Assembly (NCBI RefSeq): GCF_021538675.1
Contig: NZ_JAJUKH010000001.1
Span: 961,462-1,025,461 of the forward strand
Source of the DNA: Paenarthrobacter sp. AR 02
GTDB lineage: Bacteria > Actinomycetota > Actinomycetes > Actinomycetales > Micrococcaceae
Reading direction: 5' to 3'
Length of the DNA stretch: 64,000 bases
Shown here: positions 45,865-57,612 of the stretch, piece by piece
Numbering within the stretch: position 1 is the stretch's first letter
How the letters are laid out: every line of letters starts with the position of its first letter
The notes under the pieces: model-generated
What the model was told of the DNA's origin: nothing
The model's input: the letters and a program-made list of their open reading frames with translations, nothing else
Databases searched by the model: none
Position numbers and translations under genes: made by a program

Positions 45865-47148
45865 CTAGAGAACGGGCAGGACCTCGAGTCCGCCAAGGTA
45901 CTTCTGCAGCGCCTTGGGAACATTGACCGAGCCGTCCGGGTTCTGGTGGTGCTCAAGGATGGCCACGATCCAACGCGTAGTGGCCAACGTACCGTTCAAC
46001 GTGGCCACAGCACGGGTGCCCTTGGCGACACCTTCGTCGTTGATCACGCGTTCACGGATGTTGAGCCGGCGCGCTTGGAACGTGGTGCAGTTGGACGTTG
46101 AGGTGAGCTCGCGGTAGGCGTTCTGCGTGGGGACCCAGGCTTCGCAGTCGAACTTGCGGGCTGCGGACATGCCCAGGTCTCCTGCTGCCGTATCGATCAC
46201 GCGGTAAGGGAGCTCGCACTTGGCCAGCATTTCCTCTTCCCAGGCCAGCAGGCGCTCATGCTCGGCGGCAGCTTCCTCAACGGTGGTGTAGATGAACATC
46301 TCCACCTTGTTGAACTGGTGCACTCGGATGATGCCCCGGGTGTCCTTGCCGTGCGAACCGGCCTCGCGGCGGTAGCAGGAGCTTTGGCCCGCATAACGGA
46401 TGGGGCCTGCGGAGAGGTCCAGGATCTCGTCCGCGTGGTAGCCGGCGAGGGCCACTTCCGAGGTGCCCACAAGGTAAAGGTCGTCTTCAGCGAGACGGTA
46501 GATCTCGGCGTCGTGCTTTACATCGAAACCGGTGCCCTGCATGGTCTCCGGACGCACCAAAGTAGGGGTGATCATGGGGACGAAGCCCGCGTCGATTGCC
46601 TGTTCCATGGCCATCTGCAGCAACGCCATTTCCAGCCGGGCACCAACGCCGCGGAGGAAGTAGAAGCGTGAACCGGAGACCTTGGCACCACGTTCCATGT
46701 CGATCGCGCCGATCAGTTCGCCGATTTCCAGGTGGTCCTTCGGCTCGAAATCGGTGAATTCACGGGGGGTGCCGACGGTCTTGACCACGACGTAGTCGTC
46801 TTCGCCGCCCTCGGGCACGCCGTCCACAACGAGGTTGGGGATGACACGCAGGAGCTCCTCCTGCTTGGCCTGGGCTGCGGCGGCTTCAGCGGAAGCGGCC
46901 TTGACTGAGTTGGCGAGCTCCTTGACCTCGGCCAGAAGGGCCTGCTTTTCCTCACCCTTGGCCTGGGCCACCTTCTTGCCGAAAGCATTCTGCTCAGCGC
47001 GGAGTGTTTCGTGGCGGATCAGTGCTGCACGGCGATCGGCGTCAGCGGAGATGATCGCGTCCACAACGGACTCATCGGCACCACGGGCGCGCTGGCTGGC
47101 ACGGAACTTGTCCGGATTTTCGCTGAGGTCTTTTACGTCGATCACCAC
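45865..47148 (-). CDS. serS: seryl-tRNA synthetase
   Basis: SerS charges tRNA(Ser). The 427-residue protein has the long N-terminal coiled-coil arm (residues about 30-105, rich in A, E, K and Q). The class II core has [21 protein letters not shown] (motif 2 region) and [20 protein letters not shown] (motif 3). I see no T-box leader in the 108-base gap to the divergent kinase gene. Confidence 0.97.
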   Translation of the reverse strand: MVIDVKDLSENPDKFRASQRARGADESVVDAIISADADRRAALIRHETLRAEQNAFGKKVAQAKGEEKQALLAEVKELANSVKAASAEAAAAQAKQEELLRVIPNLVVDGVPEGGEDDYVVVKTVGTPREFTDFEPKDHLEIGELIGAIDMERGAKVSGSRFYFLRGVGARLEMALLQMAMEQAIDAGFVPMITPTLVRPETMQGTGFDVKHDAEIYRLAEDDLYLVGTSEVALAGYHADEILDLSAGPIRYAGQSSCYRREAGSHGKDTRGIIRVHQFNKVEMFIYTTVEEAAAEHERLLAWEEEMLAKCELPYRVIDTAAGDLGMSAARKFDCEAWVPTQNAYRELTSTSNCTTFQARRLNIRERVINDEGVAKGTRAVATLNGTLATTRWIVAILEHHQNPDGSVNVPKALQKYLGGLEVLPVL

Positions 47149-47256
47149 ACAAGACTATCGAACCGGCCGCGATTTCCCGGTGCGCCGGCGTCCAAACCCC
47201 GGACTGTCCACGATCCGGCGAAACAGGGCAGCCCAGCGGGATAGTGTTGGAGCACC

Positions 47257-48318
47257 ATGAGCGACTGGATCCTGTACGTGATTCTCGCTGGGGGCGTGGC
47301 GTTTGCCGTCTCCAGTTGGTGGGGTGTGCGCCGGTTGAAAGCCCGCCACATCAGGAGCGCCGTTCGGGAGGATGCGCACAAGCCGAACCCCGGCGACCAG
47401 AAGGTTGCCGTGATCCTGAACCCGGTAAAGAACAACGCCGACGTTGCCCGCCAGGCCATCATCGATGCGTGCGAGCTCGCCGGCTGGGACGCGCCCCGGT
47501 TCTATGAAACGACGGTGGAAGACCCCGGTTATGGCCAGTCACGCCAAGCGCTGGCCGACCGTGCCGACGTCATCCTGGCGTGTGGTGGCGACGGAACAGT
47601 CCGCGTGGTGGCCGAGTGCCTGGCCCACAAGAATGTGGCGATGGGCCTCATTCCCGTGGGCACCGGAAACCTGCTGGCACGCAATGTCGATCTGGATGTC
47701 ACCGACATGGAGGGCTGCATCCAGACAGCACTGTTCGGCCACCAGCGCTACATCGACACCGCCACCATGGCCATCAGCAACAGCATCACCGGCCACGCAT
47801 CCACGCACACGTTCCTGGTGATCGCGGGCATGGGCCTGGACGCCGAGGTTGTCGGGGATACCCGGGAAGACCTCAAGAAAACCGTCGGCTGGCTTGCCTA
47901 CACCGAAGCCGGCGTGCGCCACCTGCCGGGCCGACGGAAGCGCGTCAGCATCACCATGGATGACGAGCCCGAACAGGCACGCAAGATCCGCAGCGTGCTG
48001 TTCGCCAACTGTGGACTGATCCCGGGCGGCATCGACTTCATTCCGCAGGCCATGATTGACGACGGCATGCTGGACATCGTGGTGATGAGTCCGCGCAGCG
48101 CGTTTGGCTGGATCGCCATGTACACAAAGATCCTCTTCAAGCACAAGCACAACCTGCCCATGATGAACTTCTACCGCTCGGGCAAGGTGACCATCCGCAG
48201 CCAAGAGCCAATGGCCACACAGCTCGACGGCGACCCTTCCGGTGAGGCCACGAAGGTCACCGTGCAGGTTGAACCAGCTTCCCTGCTGGTGCGGGTACCG
48301 AAGGCGACGACCGCCTAG
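47257..48318 (+). CDS. diacylglycerol kinase family protein (DgkB-like)
   Basis: A 353-residue protein with an N-terminal membrane helix (WILYVILAGGVAFAVSSWW) and the lipid-kinase catalytic fold. It has VAVILNPVKNNA, the signature ACGGDGTVRVVAECL near residue 108, and GLIPVGTGNLLARN. The family phosphorylates diacylglycerol or related lipids at the membrane; other lipid substrates are possible. It overlaps the end of the small hypothetical gene by 4 bases in convergent orientation. Confidence 0.9.
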   Translation: MSDWILYVILAGGVAFAVSSWWGVRRLKARHIRSAVREDAHKPNPGDQKVAVILNPVKNNADVARQAIIDACELAGWDAPRFYETTVEDPGYGQSRQALADRADVILACGGDGTVRVVAECLAHKNVAMGLIPVGTGNLLARNVDLDVTDMEGCIQTALFGHQRYIDTATMAISNSITGHASTHTFLVIAGMGLDAEVVGDTREDLKKTVGWLAYTEAGVRHLPGRRKRVSITMDDEPEQARKIRSVLFANCGLIPGGIDFIPQAMIDDGMLDIVVMSPRSAFGWIAMYTKILFKHKHNLPMMNFYRSGKVTIRSQEPMATQLDGDPSGEATKVTVQVEPASLLVRVPKATTA

Positions 48319-48545
48319 ACAGCCCCGGCGTCAGGCTGGGCCGCGTTTCGCTCGGCTTCTTCGGCCGCTGCTTTCGCGGCAGCCCGGGCTTCGGACTGCT
48401 CCTTGATCATGGCCTGCTCTTCTTCAAAACGCAGGCGATCCGCACGATCCGCTTCGTCGCCGTCCCAGTCATCATTGTTCTCACGTGAGGGCTTGGGATT
48501 GACGATCATGCCCTGGCCGTCGTTGTCGTCGCTGTGGACAGTCAT
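48315..48545 (-). CDS. small acidic hypothetical protein
   Basis: A 76-residue charged protein. The N-terminus is acidic (HSDDNDGQGM, ENNDDWDGDEADRADR), and the C-terminal half is one helix with EEEQAMIKEQSEARAAAKAAAEE-like composition. No domain is recognised. The ATG at 48545 follows AAGGGAGCGG, a good ribosome site, which supports a real gene. Confidence 0.65.
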   Translation of the reverse strand: MTVHSDDNDGQGMIVNPKPSRENNDDWDGDEADRADRLRFEEEQAMIKEQSEARAAAKAAAEEAERNAAQPDAGAV

Positions 48546-48650
48546 GACCGCTCCCTTCGTTGGTAATTCATCCACCGTTTATGGATCAGGCAAGCATACG
48601 CACACTTGGATCACTTCGAAAGGGCACCGGCTGTGCGCTGTGGACAGCGC

Positions 48651-49583
48651 CTACGAGCCCTTCAGCAGCGAGTCCACCCACGCGTGGGCGGAGGCAAAAG
48701 CCGCGTCGGACGTGTGCGGAGCCACAACGGCTGCCTGCCGGTCCGCGCGGGCGTAGGAGCCAAGGAACCGGGTTGCCGGGCTGATTCTGTGCAGGCCCGC
48801 CAACGCATCCGCTACCCGCGAATCCGCGGCGTGGCCATCGGCGTCGATACTGAAGAAGTAGTGGCCCAGATACTGTCCGGTGGGCCGCGATTCGATCCTG
48901 CTGAGGTTCACGCCGCGGGACGCGAACTGATCCAGGATGTCCATGAGGGCGCCGGGGTGGTCCTGGGGAAGCGGGACCACGACGGTGGTCTTGTCGGCTC
49001 CGGTCCGTTCAGGAAGCGGGCCGGGGCGGCTCACCAGGATGAAACGGGTGACGGCATCCGGGTTGTCGCCAATGTTCGCGGCCAGGACGTTCAGCCCGGG
49101 CTGTTCGGCTGCGATCAACGGGGCGCAGATTGCCGCGTCATAGGGTGCGTCGTCCGCCAACAGGCCCATGGCCGCGGCCGCCGTCGAGGAACCCGGAACG
49201 TAGTCTGCGTTCGGAAGGTGTTCGTCTACCCAGAGGCGGCACTGCGCCCAGGCGTGGCCGTGCGTCGAGATCCTCTTGATGTCGGAAAGCGCGACGCCGG
49301 GCCTCGCCACCAGCACGAAGGTGATGGGAACCAGGGCCTCACGGATAATCCGTAGCTCCTGGCCCGTGGCAATCGCATCCAGTGTTGCAGTGACCCCACC
49401 TTCAACCGAGTTCTCGATGGGGACCATGGCCGCATCGGCTTCGCCTGCCCGGACCCGGTCCAGGGCGGTGTTGACGTTGGTGCAGGGAATGCGGGTGGCA
49501 TCAGCAGCGCCCGGCACCTGCATGAGGGCGGCCTCGGTGAAGGTGCCCTCGGGGCCGAGGAACGTGTAGGTGACTGCCGACAT
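48651..49583 (-). CDS. pheA: prephenate dehydratase
   Basis: PheA converts prephenate to phenylpyruvate in phenylalanine synthesis. The 310-residue protein has the catalytic domain (YTFLGPEGTFTEAAL at the start; the conserved TRF segment in NPDAVTRFILVSR near 180). A C-terminal ACT domain (DHPGALMDILDQFASRGVNL, ESRP) provides feedback control by phenylalanine. The start at 49583 is the first good ATG. A rhodanese gene lies 29 bases upstream on the same strand. Confidence 0.96.
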   Translation of the reverse strand: MSAVTYTFLGPEGTFTEAALMQVPGAADATRIPCTNVNTALDRVRAGEADAAMVPIENSVEGGVTATLDAIATGQELRIIREALVPITFVLVARPGVALSDIKRISTHGHAWAQCRLWVDEHLPNADYVPGSSTAAAAMGLLADDAPYDAAICAPLIAAEQPGLNVLAANIGDNPDAVTRFILVSRPGPLPERTGADKTTVVVPLPQDHPGALMDILDQFASRGVNLSRIESRPTGQYLGHYFFSIDADGHAADSRVADALAGLHRISPATRFLGSYARADRQAAVVAPHTSDAAFASAHAWVDSLLKGS

Positions 49584-49612
49584 TAATATTCCTTGCTGGT
49601 TATATGCGTTGG

Positions 49613-49939
49613 TTACAGAACTACCGGCTTGAGCCCGTTGTCTGAAACCATCGGCTTTCCTGCTTCCAGCCACATGTCCATCCCACCGGCAACATTCACC
49701 GCGGAGTAGCCCTGGCCGACCAGCCACTGAACGGCCCGGAAAGATCGGCCGCCGGTGCGGCAGATGACGAAGAGGTCGTCGTCCGGGTCAAGCTCGTCCA
49801 GGCGCGCCGGCAGCTGGTCCATGGGGATGTGGCGTGCACCTTCGGCGTGCCCTGCCACCCATTCGTAGTCTTCGCGGACGTCCAGGATGCTGGCATCAGC
49901 CGGAATGTCGCCAACAGGCACAGTGTCGAAGTCGCTCAT
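49613..49939 (-). CDS. rhodanese-like protein
   Basis: A 108-residue single-domain rhodanese: SILDVREDYEWVAGHAEGARHIP, then the active-site loop FVICRTGGRSFRAVQWL with catalytic Cys near residue 68. It would carry sulfur as a persulfide. The basic loop after the Cys suggests a thiosulfate or polysulfide substrate, but that is not proved. It is 29 bases upstream of pheA on the same strand. Confidence 0.93.
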   Translation of the reverse strand: MSDFDTVPVGDIPADASILDVREDYEWVAGHAEGARHIPMDQLPARLDELDPDDDLFVICRTGGRSFRAVQWLVGQGYSAVNVAGGMDMWLEAGKPMVSDNGLKPVVL

Positions 49940-50088
49940 TGGGGTCCCTTCCCATCGATTTAAGTCCAGCATCCAGCCTAGTCCTCGCAGCCCGGAGCAG
50001 TAACCTGGACCCGCAGGCGGTTGCTTACGGGAGCGCGGGCGTTAAGACTGGACCCGAAGCAATCCATCGAAACCGTGAGGAGCACCCT

Positions 50089-50832
50089 GTGCCTGCTGGG
50101 CAACCCACCATCCTGGCGACGTCCGGCGGATACAAGCCGGGCGAACGCACCAGGATCGAGTTCAACCACTTGATGCACTACGCCGTGGAGCTCTCCGGCG
50201 TGACGGGCCGCGCGCCGCGGGTGACGCACATCGGCACGGCGTCCGGCGATCAACGCTGGTGGGCCGCCGAGATGGACCAGGCCGCCAGGATTGCGGGTTT
50301 CGATTTCAGCCACCTCAACCTTTTCACCATGCCGAACATCGCTGACCCGGAAGCGCACCTCCTGGACCAGGACGTGGTGTGGGTCAACGGAGGTTCGGTG
50401 GTGAACCTGCTGGCGGTGTGGCGCGCGCATGGGCTGGACCGGGCCCTCCGGAAGGCCTGGGAGGGCGGCGTGGTGCTTGCCGGCGTTTCCGCCGGTTCGA
50501 TCTGCTGGTACCAGGGCGGCGTGACCGACTCCTTCGGTCCGGAACTGCGCCCGGTCACAGACGCCCTCGGCTTCCTGCCCTACGCCAGCGGCGTGCACTA
50601 CGACTCCGAACCCCGCCGCGCCCCGGCCATCCACGCGTTGGTGGCCAACGGCACGCTGGGTGAAACCCACTGCACGGACGACGGCGTCGGGCTGGTTTAC
50701 CGGGGCACGGAACTGGTGGAGGTGGTCTCCGAGGTGAAGAACAAGGCGGCCTTCCGGGTGACGGCCGGTGCGGGCGAGAGTGTGGACGCCGTGGCTGTGG
50801 AGGAACGGTTGGAGTCGCGTTTCCTTGGCTGA
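50089..50832 (+). CDS. S51-like peptidase (peptidase E family)
   Basis: A 247-residue class-I glutamine-amidotransferase-like fold with the nucleophile elbow VLAGVSAGSICW near residue 133. The catalytic Ser lies in this segment, as in dipeptidase E, which cleaves Asp-X dipeptides. The GTG at 50089 has GAGGAG six bases upstream. It overlaps the amidase gene by 8 bases, so the two are made together and may act on related amides or peptides. Confidence 0.88.
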   Translation: MPAGQPTILATSGGYKPGERTRIEFNHLMHYAVELSGVTGRAPRVTHIGTASGDQRWWAAEMDQAARIAGFDFSHLNLFTMPNIADPEAHLLDQDVVWVNGGSVVNLLAVWRAHGLDRALRKAWEGGVVLAGVSAGSICWYQGGVTDSFGPELRPVTDALGFLPYASGVHYDSEPRRAPAIHALVANGTLGETHCTDDGVGLVYRGTELVEVVSEVKNKAAFRVTAGAGESVDAVAVEERLESRFLG

Positions 50833-52264
50833 TCCTTCATCCCGGGCCCTGGCCGGCCTGACCGCCGTAGGACTCCGTGATGCCTTGGCTTCCGGTGATC
50901 TGTCTGCCCGCGAGGCCTCCCAACACTTCCTCTCCGTCATCGAGGAGCGGAACAAGCACCTCGGCGCGTTCATCACGGTCATCCAGGAACAAGCCCTGAC
51001 CGCAGCCAACACCGCCGACCAGTTGCACGCCCGCCTCTTGCGCCAGGGCAGGCTGGAAGAACTTCCCCTGCTTCACGGGATGCCCACGGCGTTCAAGGAC
51101 CTCACCGACGTCGCGGGGGTTCCCACCACGCACGGCAGCGCGGCCCTGGACCACAAGCCAGCGTCCGAGGACGGCGCGTTGGCGGCGCACTTGAGGCGTC
51201 ACGGCGTCATCCCACTGGGTAAGACGCAGGTTCCGGAGTTTGGACTGACGGCTCACAGCGAAAACCGCGTGGCACCGCCGTCGCGCAATCCGCACTCACC
51301 GGGGAGAAGCTCCGGCGGCTCCTCGGGCGGCAGCGCTGCCGCAGTGGCCGCAGGGCTGGTGCCGTTCGCGCCAGGGACCGACGGCGGCGGGTCCATCCGG
51401 ATTCCGGCCGGTGCCTGCGGACTGGTGGGCCTGAAGCCCGGGCGGGGAACTGTGCCCGTGGGCACCAGCCCTGGCGATACGGCGCAGTTGGTGGTCACCG
51501 GCCCGCTCACCCGGACAGCCGCCGACGCCGCCTTGCTCATGGACGCCCTGGTCCCGCGGGACCAGGCGCCCGACGGCGGATACCTCGCCAACGTGGGTCG
51601 GGCGCCTGAGCCCCTGAAAATCGGCGTGAGCCTGGCGAGCCCTTGGGCCGGTATCTATCCGTTCGAGATTGAACCTGAAGCAATGGAGGCCCTGGCGAAG
51701 GGTCTGGAACTGTTGGAAAAGGCTGGCCACCGCGTTAGCGAAGCGGAGATCCGGTATGACAACCGCTATCCGGAAGCGTTCACCGCAGCCTGGACCGCCG
51801 GCGTCGGAAGCGCCCGGATAGCACCCCGACGGGAGGCGCTGCTGACCCCGCTGACCCGGACGTTCCGGCGGCGGGCGCAGCAGCGGAGCGCATCCAAGGT
51901 CAACGAAGCGCTGGGTTTCCTCCGGCAGTTCCAGCACGACACGATTGCGCAGTACTCTCCGTGGGACCTGATCCTCATGCCCACCCTGGCGCAGACGCCT
52001 CGGCCCATCGGCTGGTTCACCGGCGGTGGGCACAGCGGCGAGCGCTGGCCGAGCGAGTGGTCCGGCGACGCCGACGACGACTACAGAAGGCAGTGCGAGT
52101 ATGCACCATGGTCCTCCATGGTGAACGTGTGCGGACTGCCGGCCATCAGCATCCCGGTTCACACAACTGTTGGTGGCTTGCCGATGGGGATCCAACTTAT
52201 TGGCCGGATGGGGTCTGAGCTGCAGCTTCTCCAAGTGGCAGCATCCCTGGAGGCTCATTACTGA
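50825..52264 (+). CDS. amidase signature family enzyme
   Basis: A hydrolase of about 479 residues with the Ser-Ser-Lys triad of the amidase signature family: Lys in VIPLGKTQVPEFG, Ser in RSSGGSSGGSAAA and the nucleophile Ser in TDGGGSIRIPAGACG. The core length is normal. A TTG at 50825 is the likely start because the longer ATG form lies inside the peptidase gene. Possible substrates are many (amides, aryl or amino acid amides), and the motifs do not narrow it. Confidence 0.9.
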   Translation: MADPSSRALAGLTAVGLRDALASGDLSAREASQHFLSVIEERNKHLGAFITVIQEQALTAANTADQLHARLLRQGRLEELPLLHGMPTAFKDLTDVAGVPTTHGSAALDHKPASEDGALAAHLRRHGVIPLGKTQVPEFGLTAHSENRVAPPSRNPHSPGRSSGGSSGGSAAAVAAGLVPFAPGTDGGGSIRIPAGACGLVGLKPGRGTVPVGTSPGDTAQLVVTGPLTRTAADAALLMDALVPRDQAPDGGYLANVGRAPEPLKIGVSLASPWAGIYPFEIEPEAMEALAKGLELLEKAGHRVSEAEIRYDNRYPEAFTAAWTAGVGSARIAPRREALLTPLTRTFRRRAQQRSASKVNEALGFLRQFQHDTIAQYSPWDLILMPTLAQTPRPIGWFTGGGHSGERWPSEWSGDADDDYRRQCEYAPWSSMVNVCGLPAISIPVHTTVGGLPMGIQLIGRMGSELQLLQVAASLEAHY

Positions 52265-52319
52265 CCGCATGCACGCGTGTCTAGCATATGGAAAGTGCTT
52301 GCCTTGAACATCTTTCGAT

Positions 52320-53825
<1,506 letters not shown>

Positions 53826-53850
53826 CAACCGACACAGCCGGACGTTGACC

Positions 53851-53916
53851 AACGACGGCGACCCTTGCGCCTGGTGGGATTCCCACCTGACGCAAGGGTC
53901 GCCGTCGTTCGTTTTT
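53851..53916. terminator. bidirectional terminator, POT / DUF4190
   Basis: AACGACGGCGACCCTTGCG pairs with CGCAAGGGTCGCCGTCGTT over 19 bases, with a small inner stem (TGGTGGGA / TCCCACC). CGTTTTTGC follows. It shares its AACGACGGC outer arm with the ppa terminator. Confidence 0.9.
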
Positions 53917-53918
53917 GC

Positions 53919-54563
53919 TTAGTAGTTGTACCGGCTGGTGGAGGCCCCGATCGCGGCAAAGAAGATGATGCCGAAGATTACGGTCAGTGCAATGCCGATG
54001 TAGCCCATCACCAGGCCTGCGATGGCCATGCCTTTGCCCGCTGGTTCCCGCTTGAGCGCGATGTGGCCGAGGATCACCGCTGCGATCTGCGGCAGGATGA
54101 AGAAGCCGAAGCCCACAAAGATGGCGATGCCGCAGCACATGCTGGCGATGCTCAGGCCTTTGGGCTCTGCCTGCATGGCGTAGTACGCGGGCTGGCCGTA
54201 CGGGGACTGCGTCTGGCCGTAGGGCTGCTGGCCAAATGCCTGCTGCTGGTACGGGCTGGGCGGCTGGCCGTACGGCGACGGCGGCTGCTGGCTGTAGTCG
54301 CCCGGCGAGTAAGCGCTCTGGCTCGGGGGCTGCGGCTGGGTGTAGAAGTCGTTCTGACCCTGGTCGTTTTGCGTATAGGCGCTTTGCTCATGCGGCGGGA
54401 TCGGCTGGGTGGCGTTGGCCCCCTGGTCCGGCGCGCTGTAATCCGGCGTGGCGGGCTGCGGCGCGCTGGCCTCCGGTGCGCTGAACTGTGCGGGCGGAAC
54501 GTACTGCGGCGGTTGGTAGCCCGCAGGCTTGTCCTCGTTGTCCTTGGATGGCTGATCTGACAT
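53919..54563 (-). CDS. DUF4190 membrane protein with Pro/Gln-rich N-terminus
   Basis: A 214-residue protein. The first 135 residues are disordered and rich in Pro, Gln and Tyr with repeated SPYGQPPSPYQQQ-type units. Two helices follow (LSIASMCCGIAIFVGFGFFI and GMAIAGLVMGYIGIALTVIF), flanking the conserved ILGHIALKREPAGKG loop of DUF4190. It probably sits in the membrane with its tail inside. The function is unknown. Confidence 0.85.
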   Translation of the reverse strand: MSDQPSKDNEDKPAGYQPPQYVPPAQFSAPEASAPQPATPDYSAPDQGANATQPIPPHEQSAYTQNDQGQNDFYTQPQPPSQSAYSPGDYSQQPPSPYGQPPSPYQQQAFGQQPYGQTQSPYGQPAYYAMQAEPKGLSIASMCCGIAIFVGFGFFILPQIAAVILGHIALKREPAGKGMAIAGLVMGYIGIALTVIFGIIFFAAIGASTSRYNY

Positions 54564-54753
54564 AGGAATCCCCTGCTATCTGGTCTTTGATTCCAACACT
54601 ACCGCCGTCGGGGGTGGTGCATAAGTAGGACACATGTGACGGGATTCATGCATATGCATGGAATATGACCGGGAAGCAAAGGGTTGTCACTAATAGCGAC
54701 GTAAGCAGCGCTAACTACGAAATCTGCGGGATTAGTCCCGCGAAGGAGGAATC

Positions 54754-55509
54754 ATGGGTAACTTCGAAGGCAAAACCGCGCTCGTCACCGGCGGCGGTTC
54801 AGGGCTCGGCGAAGCGATCAGCAAGGACCTCGCCAGGAACGGCGTCAACGTGGTTGTCACGGACGTCAATCTCGACGCCGCCACCCGCGTAGCCGACGAG
54901 ATCACCGCCGCAGGCGGGAAAGCCGTACCCTTCCAGGGCAACACAGCAGTTGCCGAGGACAGCAAGAAAGCCGTCGACTTCGCCGTCGAGACCTATGGTG
55001 CCCTTAACTACGCCGTCAACAACGCCGGAATCGGCGGAGCCAACGCCCCCATTGGCGAAGTCGACATCGATGACTGGGACCGCGTTATTGGAATCAACCT
55101 GAGCGGCGTCCTGTATGGAATGCGCTACCAGATCCCGGCCATCCTCGCAGCAGGCGCTTCCGAAGGCGCAATCGTCAACATGGCATCGATCCACGGTGCC
55201 GTCGCCGCACCCGGCAATGCCGCCTACACCGCAGCCAAGCACGGCGTCGTCGGCCTGACCAAAAACGCAGCCGCCGAATACGGCGCCCAGGGCTTGCGCG
55301 TCAACGCCATCGGCCCGGGCTACATCGACACCCCGCTCCTGGCCAGCGCCCCGAAGGAAGTCATCAGCGGCCTCGAAGCCAAGCACTCGCTCGGCCGCCT
55401 GGGCAAGGCAGAAGAGATCGCGAACGTCACTACGTTCCTCCTATCTGACAAGGCCAGCTTCATGACCGGTTCGTACGTACTTGTCGACGGCGGCTACACG
55501 GCTGTCTAG
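54754..55509 (+). CDS. SDR family oxidoreductase
   Basis: A 251-residue classical short-chain dehydrogenase: [17 protein letters not shown] for NAD(P) binding, NNAGIGG, the catalytic [11 protein letters not shown] near residue 158, and the C-terminal [20 protein letters not shown] lies 5 bases before ATG. The substrate is unknown. It is followed by a strong terminator, so it is a single-gene unit. Confidence 0.92.
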   Translation: MGNFEGKTALVTGGGSGLGEAISKDLARNGVNVVVTDVNLDAATRVADEITAAGGKAVPFQGNTAVAEDSKKAVDFAVETYGALNYAVNNAGIGGANAPIGEVDIDDWDRVIGINLSGVLYGMRYQIPAILAAGASEGAIVNMASIHGAVAAPGNAAYTAAKHGVVGLTKNAAAEYGAQGLRVNAIGPGYIDTPLLASAPKEVISGLEAKHSLGRLGKAEEIANVTTFLLSDKASFMTGSYVLVDGGYTAV

Positions 55510-55532
55510 CGGCGCCTCCTCACTGACACCCC

Positions 55533-55574
55533 CGCTCCGCCCCGGTTCCTTGGACCGGGGCGGAGCGTTCTTTT
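55533..55574 (+). terminator. terminator after SDR gene
   Basis: CGCTCCGCCCCGGT pairs with ACCGGGGCGGAGCG around a short loop and is followed by TTCTTTT. Confidence 0.9.
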
Positions 55575-55696
55575 GGCTAGCAGCCGTTCTTGAACAAGAG
55601 GTTAATCTTCATTCAGGGGCGGCTGCCGTGGGCGCCATTCGGCGTCACAGGGACCGGATCCCGGACATTTCCTGTCGGCAGGCCCCGAGGTCTGGC

Positions 55697-57370
55697 ATGC
55701 TGGACCCCATGGCTAGCCGAGCGGGCACAGTTGCCCTTCCCCAAGACCTTGTAGACATCACAGCCCTGCTGGACGCGTACTTCGACGTCGCGCCTGACCT
55801 GGGTGACCCCGCGCAGCGTGTGGCGTTTGGAACGTCTGGACACCGCGGATCCAGCTTGAAGGCGTCGTTCAACGAGCCGCATATCCTCGCGATCACGCAG
55901 GCAATCGTCGAATACCGCGGGCGTCAGGGCATTACCGGGCCGCTGTTCATAGGACGGGACACCCACGCCCTCAGCGAACCGGCACAGAACTCCGCGCTGG
56001 AAGTTCTGGCCGCCAACGGAGTCACCGTGCTGGTTGACGCACGGCACGCCTACACACCTACGCCCGCGCTGAGCCACGCCATCCTGAAGTACAACCGCGA
56101 AGCAGCCCCGGGCACGCCCCAGGCCGACGGAATCGTGGTCACCCCCAGCCACAACCCGCCCGGTGACGGCGGCTTCAAATACAACCCGCCCCATGGCGGT
56201 CCGGCTGACACTGACGCCACAGGCTGGATCGCCGACCGCGCCAACCAACTGCTGGAGAACGGCCTCCGTGGTGTGAAGCGCATTCCGTTGAACGATGCCT
56301 TGAACGCGGAAACCACCGGCAAGTTCGACTTCCTGAGCAGCTACGTGGACGACCTCCCCTCAGTGCTCAACCTCGACGCGATCCGTGAGGCCGGTGTCCG
56401 CATCGGCGCAGATCCCATGGGCGGCGCTTCGGTGGACTACTGGGGCGAAATCGGCGAGCGCCACCAGTTGAACCTCACGGTGGTTAACCCCACGGTCGAT
56501 CCGCAGTGGGCTTTCATGACCCTGGACTGGGACGAGAAGATCCGTATGGATTGCTCGTCGCCGTCGGCCATGGCCTCCCTGATCAAGCGAATGTCAGTGG
56601 GTGCGGACGGTACAGCCGCCTACGACATCGCTACCGGCAACGACGCCGACGCCGACCGCCACGGCATTGTCACCCCTGACGGCGGCCTCATGAACCCCAA
56701 CCACTACCTCGCCGTCGCCATCGACTACCTTTATCGGAACCGCAGTGGCTGGAACCCCGAATCGGTGGTGGGCAAGACCCTGGTTTCCTCCTCGATCATC
56801 GACCGCGTTGCTTCCGGGCTCGGACGCAAGCTGGTTGAGGTGCCGGTCGGTTTCAAGTGGTTCGTCCCTGGCCTGCTCTCCGGCGAAGGCGCATTCGGTG
56901 GCGAGGAATCAGCCGGAGCATCCTTCAACAAGCTCGACGGCAGCGTCTGGACCACCGACAAGGACGGCATCCTGCTGGCTCTTCTGGCTTCGGAAATCAC
57001 GGCCGTCACCGGCTCCTCCCCCTCGCAGCTCTACAAGGGCCTCACCGACCAGTTCGGTGCGCCGGTATACGCGCGCATCGATGCAGCCGCCACACGAGAG
57101 CAGAAATCCAAGCTGGGCAAGCTCTCCGCTGCCGACGTCACGGCAACTTCCTTGGCTGGCGAAGAGATCACCGCAAAGCTCACTGAGGCACCTGGCAACG
57201 GCGCTTCGATTGGTGGCTTGAAGGTTGTTACGGAGAACGCCTGGTTCGCGGCACGCCCTTCCGGCACCGAGGACGTCTACAAGATCTACGCTGAGTCCTT
57301 CAAGGGCGCCGACCACCTGGCCCTGGTGCAGGAAGAAGCCAAGGCCTTGGTGGACGGGGTCATCTCGTAG
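55697..57370 (+). CDS. pgm: phosphoglucomutase (alpha-D-glucose phosphate-specific)
   Basis: Pgm interconverts glucose-1-phosphate and glucose-6-phosphate, linking glycogen and sugar nucleotides to central metabolism. The protein is about 557 residues. Family motifs are visible in order: [15 protein letters not shown] near residue 43, the phosphoserine loop [17 protein letters not shown] near 150, the metal loop [11 protein letters not shown] near 317, [10 protein letters not shown] near 400, and [15 protein letters not shown] near 520. ATG 55697 has GAGG six bases upstream; ATG 55709 is an alternative. The stop codon is directly followed by a GTGAGAGAGCGT repeat. Confidence 0.96.
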   Translation: MLDPMASRAGTVALPQDLVDITALLDAYFDVAPDLGDPAQRVAFGTSGHRGSSLKASFNEPHILAITQAIVEYRGRQGITGPLFIGRDTHALSEPAQNSALEVLAANGVTVLVDARHAYTPTPALSHAILKYNREAAPGTPQADGIVVTPSHNPPGDGGFKYNPPHGGPADTDATGWIADRANQLLENGLRGVKRIPLNDALNAETTGKFDFLSSYVDDLPSVLNLDAIREAGVRIGADPMGGASVDYWGEIGERHQLNLTVVNPTVDPQWAFMTLDWDEKIRMDCSSPSAMASLIKRMSVGADGTAAYDIATGNDADADRHGIVTPDGGLMNPNHYLAVAIDYLYRNRSGWNPESVVGKTLVSSSIIDRVASGLGRKLVEVPVGFKWFVPGLLSGEGAFGGEESAGASFNKLDGSVWTTDKDGILLALLASEITAVTGSSPSQLYKGLTDQFGAPVYARIDAAATREQKSKLGKLSAADVTATSLAGEEITAKLTEAPGNGASIGGLKVVTENAWFAARPSGTEDVYKIYAESFKGADHLALVQEEAKALVDGVIS

Positions 57371-57502
57371 GTGAGAGAGCGTCCGCCCCAAACAGGCGGG
57401 ACGTGAGCGAGCGTCCGTGAGTCCCAACGCTCTCTCACGAAACAGACGGGATTTCCCAACGCTCTCCCACAAAACCGACGGGATTCCCCAACGCTCTCTC
57501 AC
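57371..57502. repeat. GTGAGAGAGCGT repeat cluster after pgm
   Basis: Two forward copies (57371; 57403 with one base change) are followed by three reverse copies, ACGCTCTCTCAC or ACGCTCTCCCAC, at 57427, 57459 and 57491. The first begins at the base after the pgm stop codon. Forward and reverse copies can pair into long hairpins. The first pair is separated by CCGCC...GGCGG as in the cluster at 2.3 kb. Confidence 0.8.
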
Positions 57503-57563
57503 ATCCCGGCCTCCTGGAACACCGCTGGCCCATAAACAGGAAGCACCGCTGACCTTTAAAACG

Positions 57564-57606
57564 AGAACCGCCCGCTCACTTCAGGTGAGCGGGCGGTTCT
57601 GCGTTT
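57564..57606. terminator. bidirectional terminator, pgm / RutE-like
   Basis: AGAACCGCCCGCTCAC pairs perfectly with GTGAGCGGGCGGTTCT around a 5-base loop, between convergent pgm and the nitroreductase gene. Confidence 0.9.
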
Positions 57607-57612
57607 GGAGCC

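Noticed and set aside
47149..47256. A T-box leader upstream of serS
   Set aside because: I see no T-box sequence or long leader structure in the short gap.
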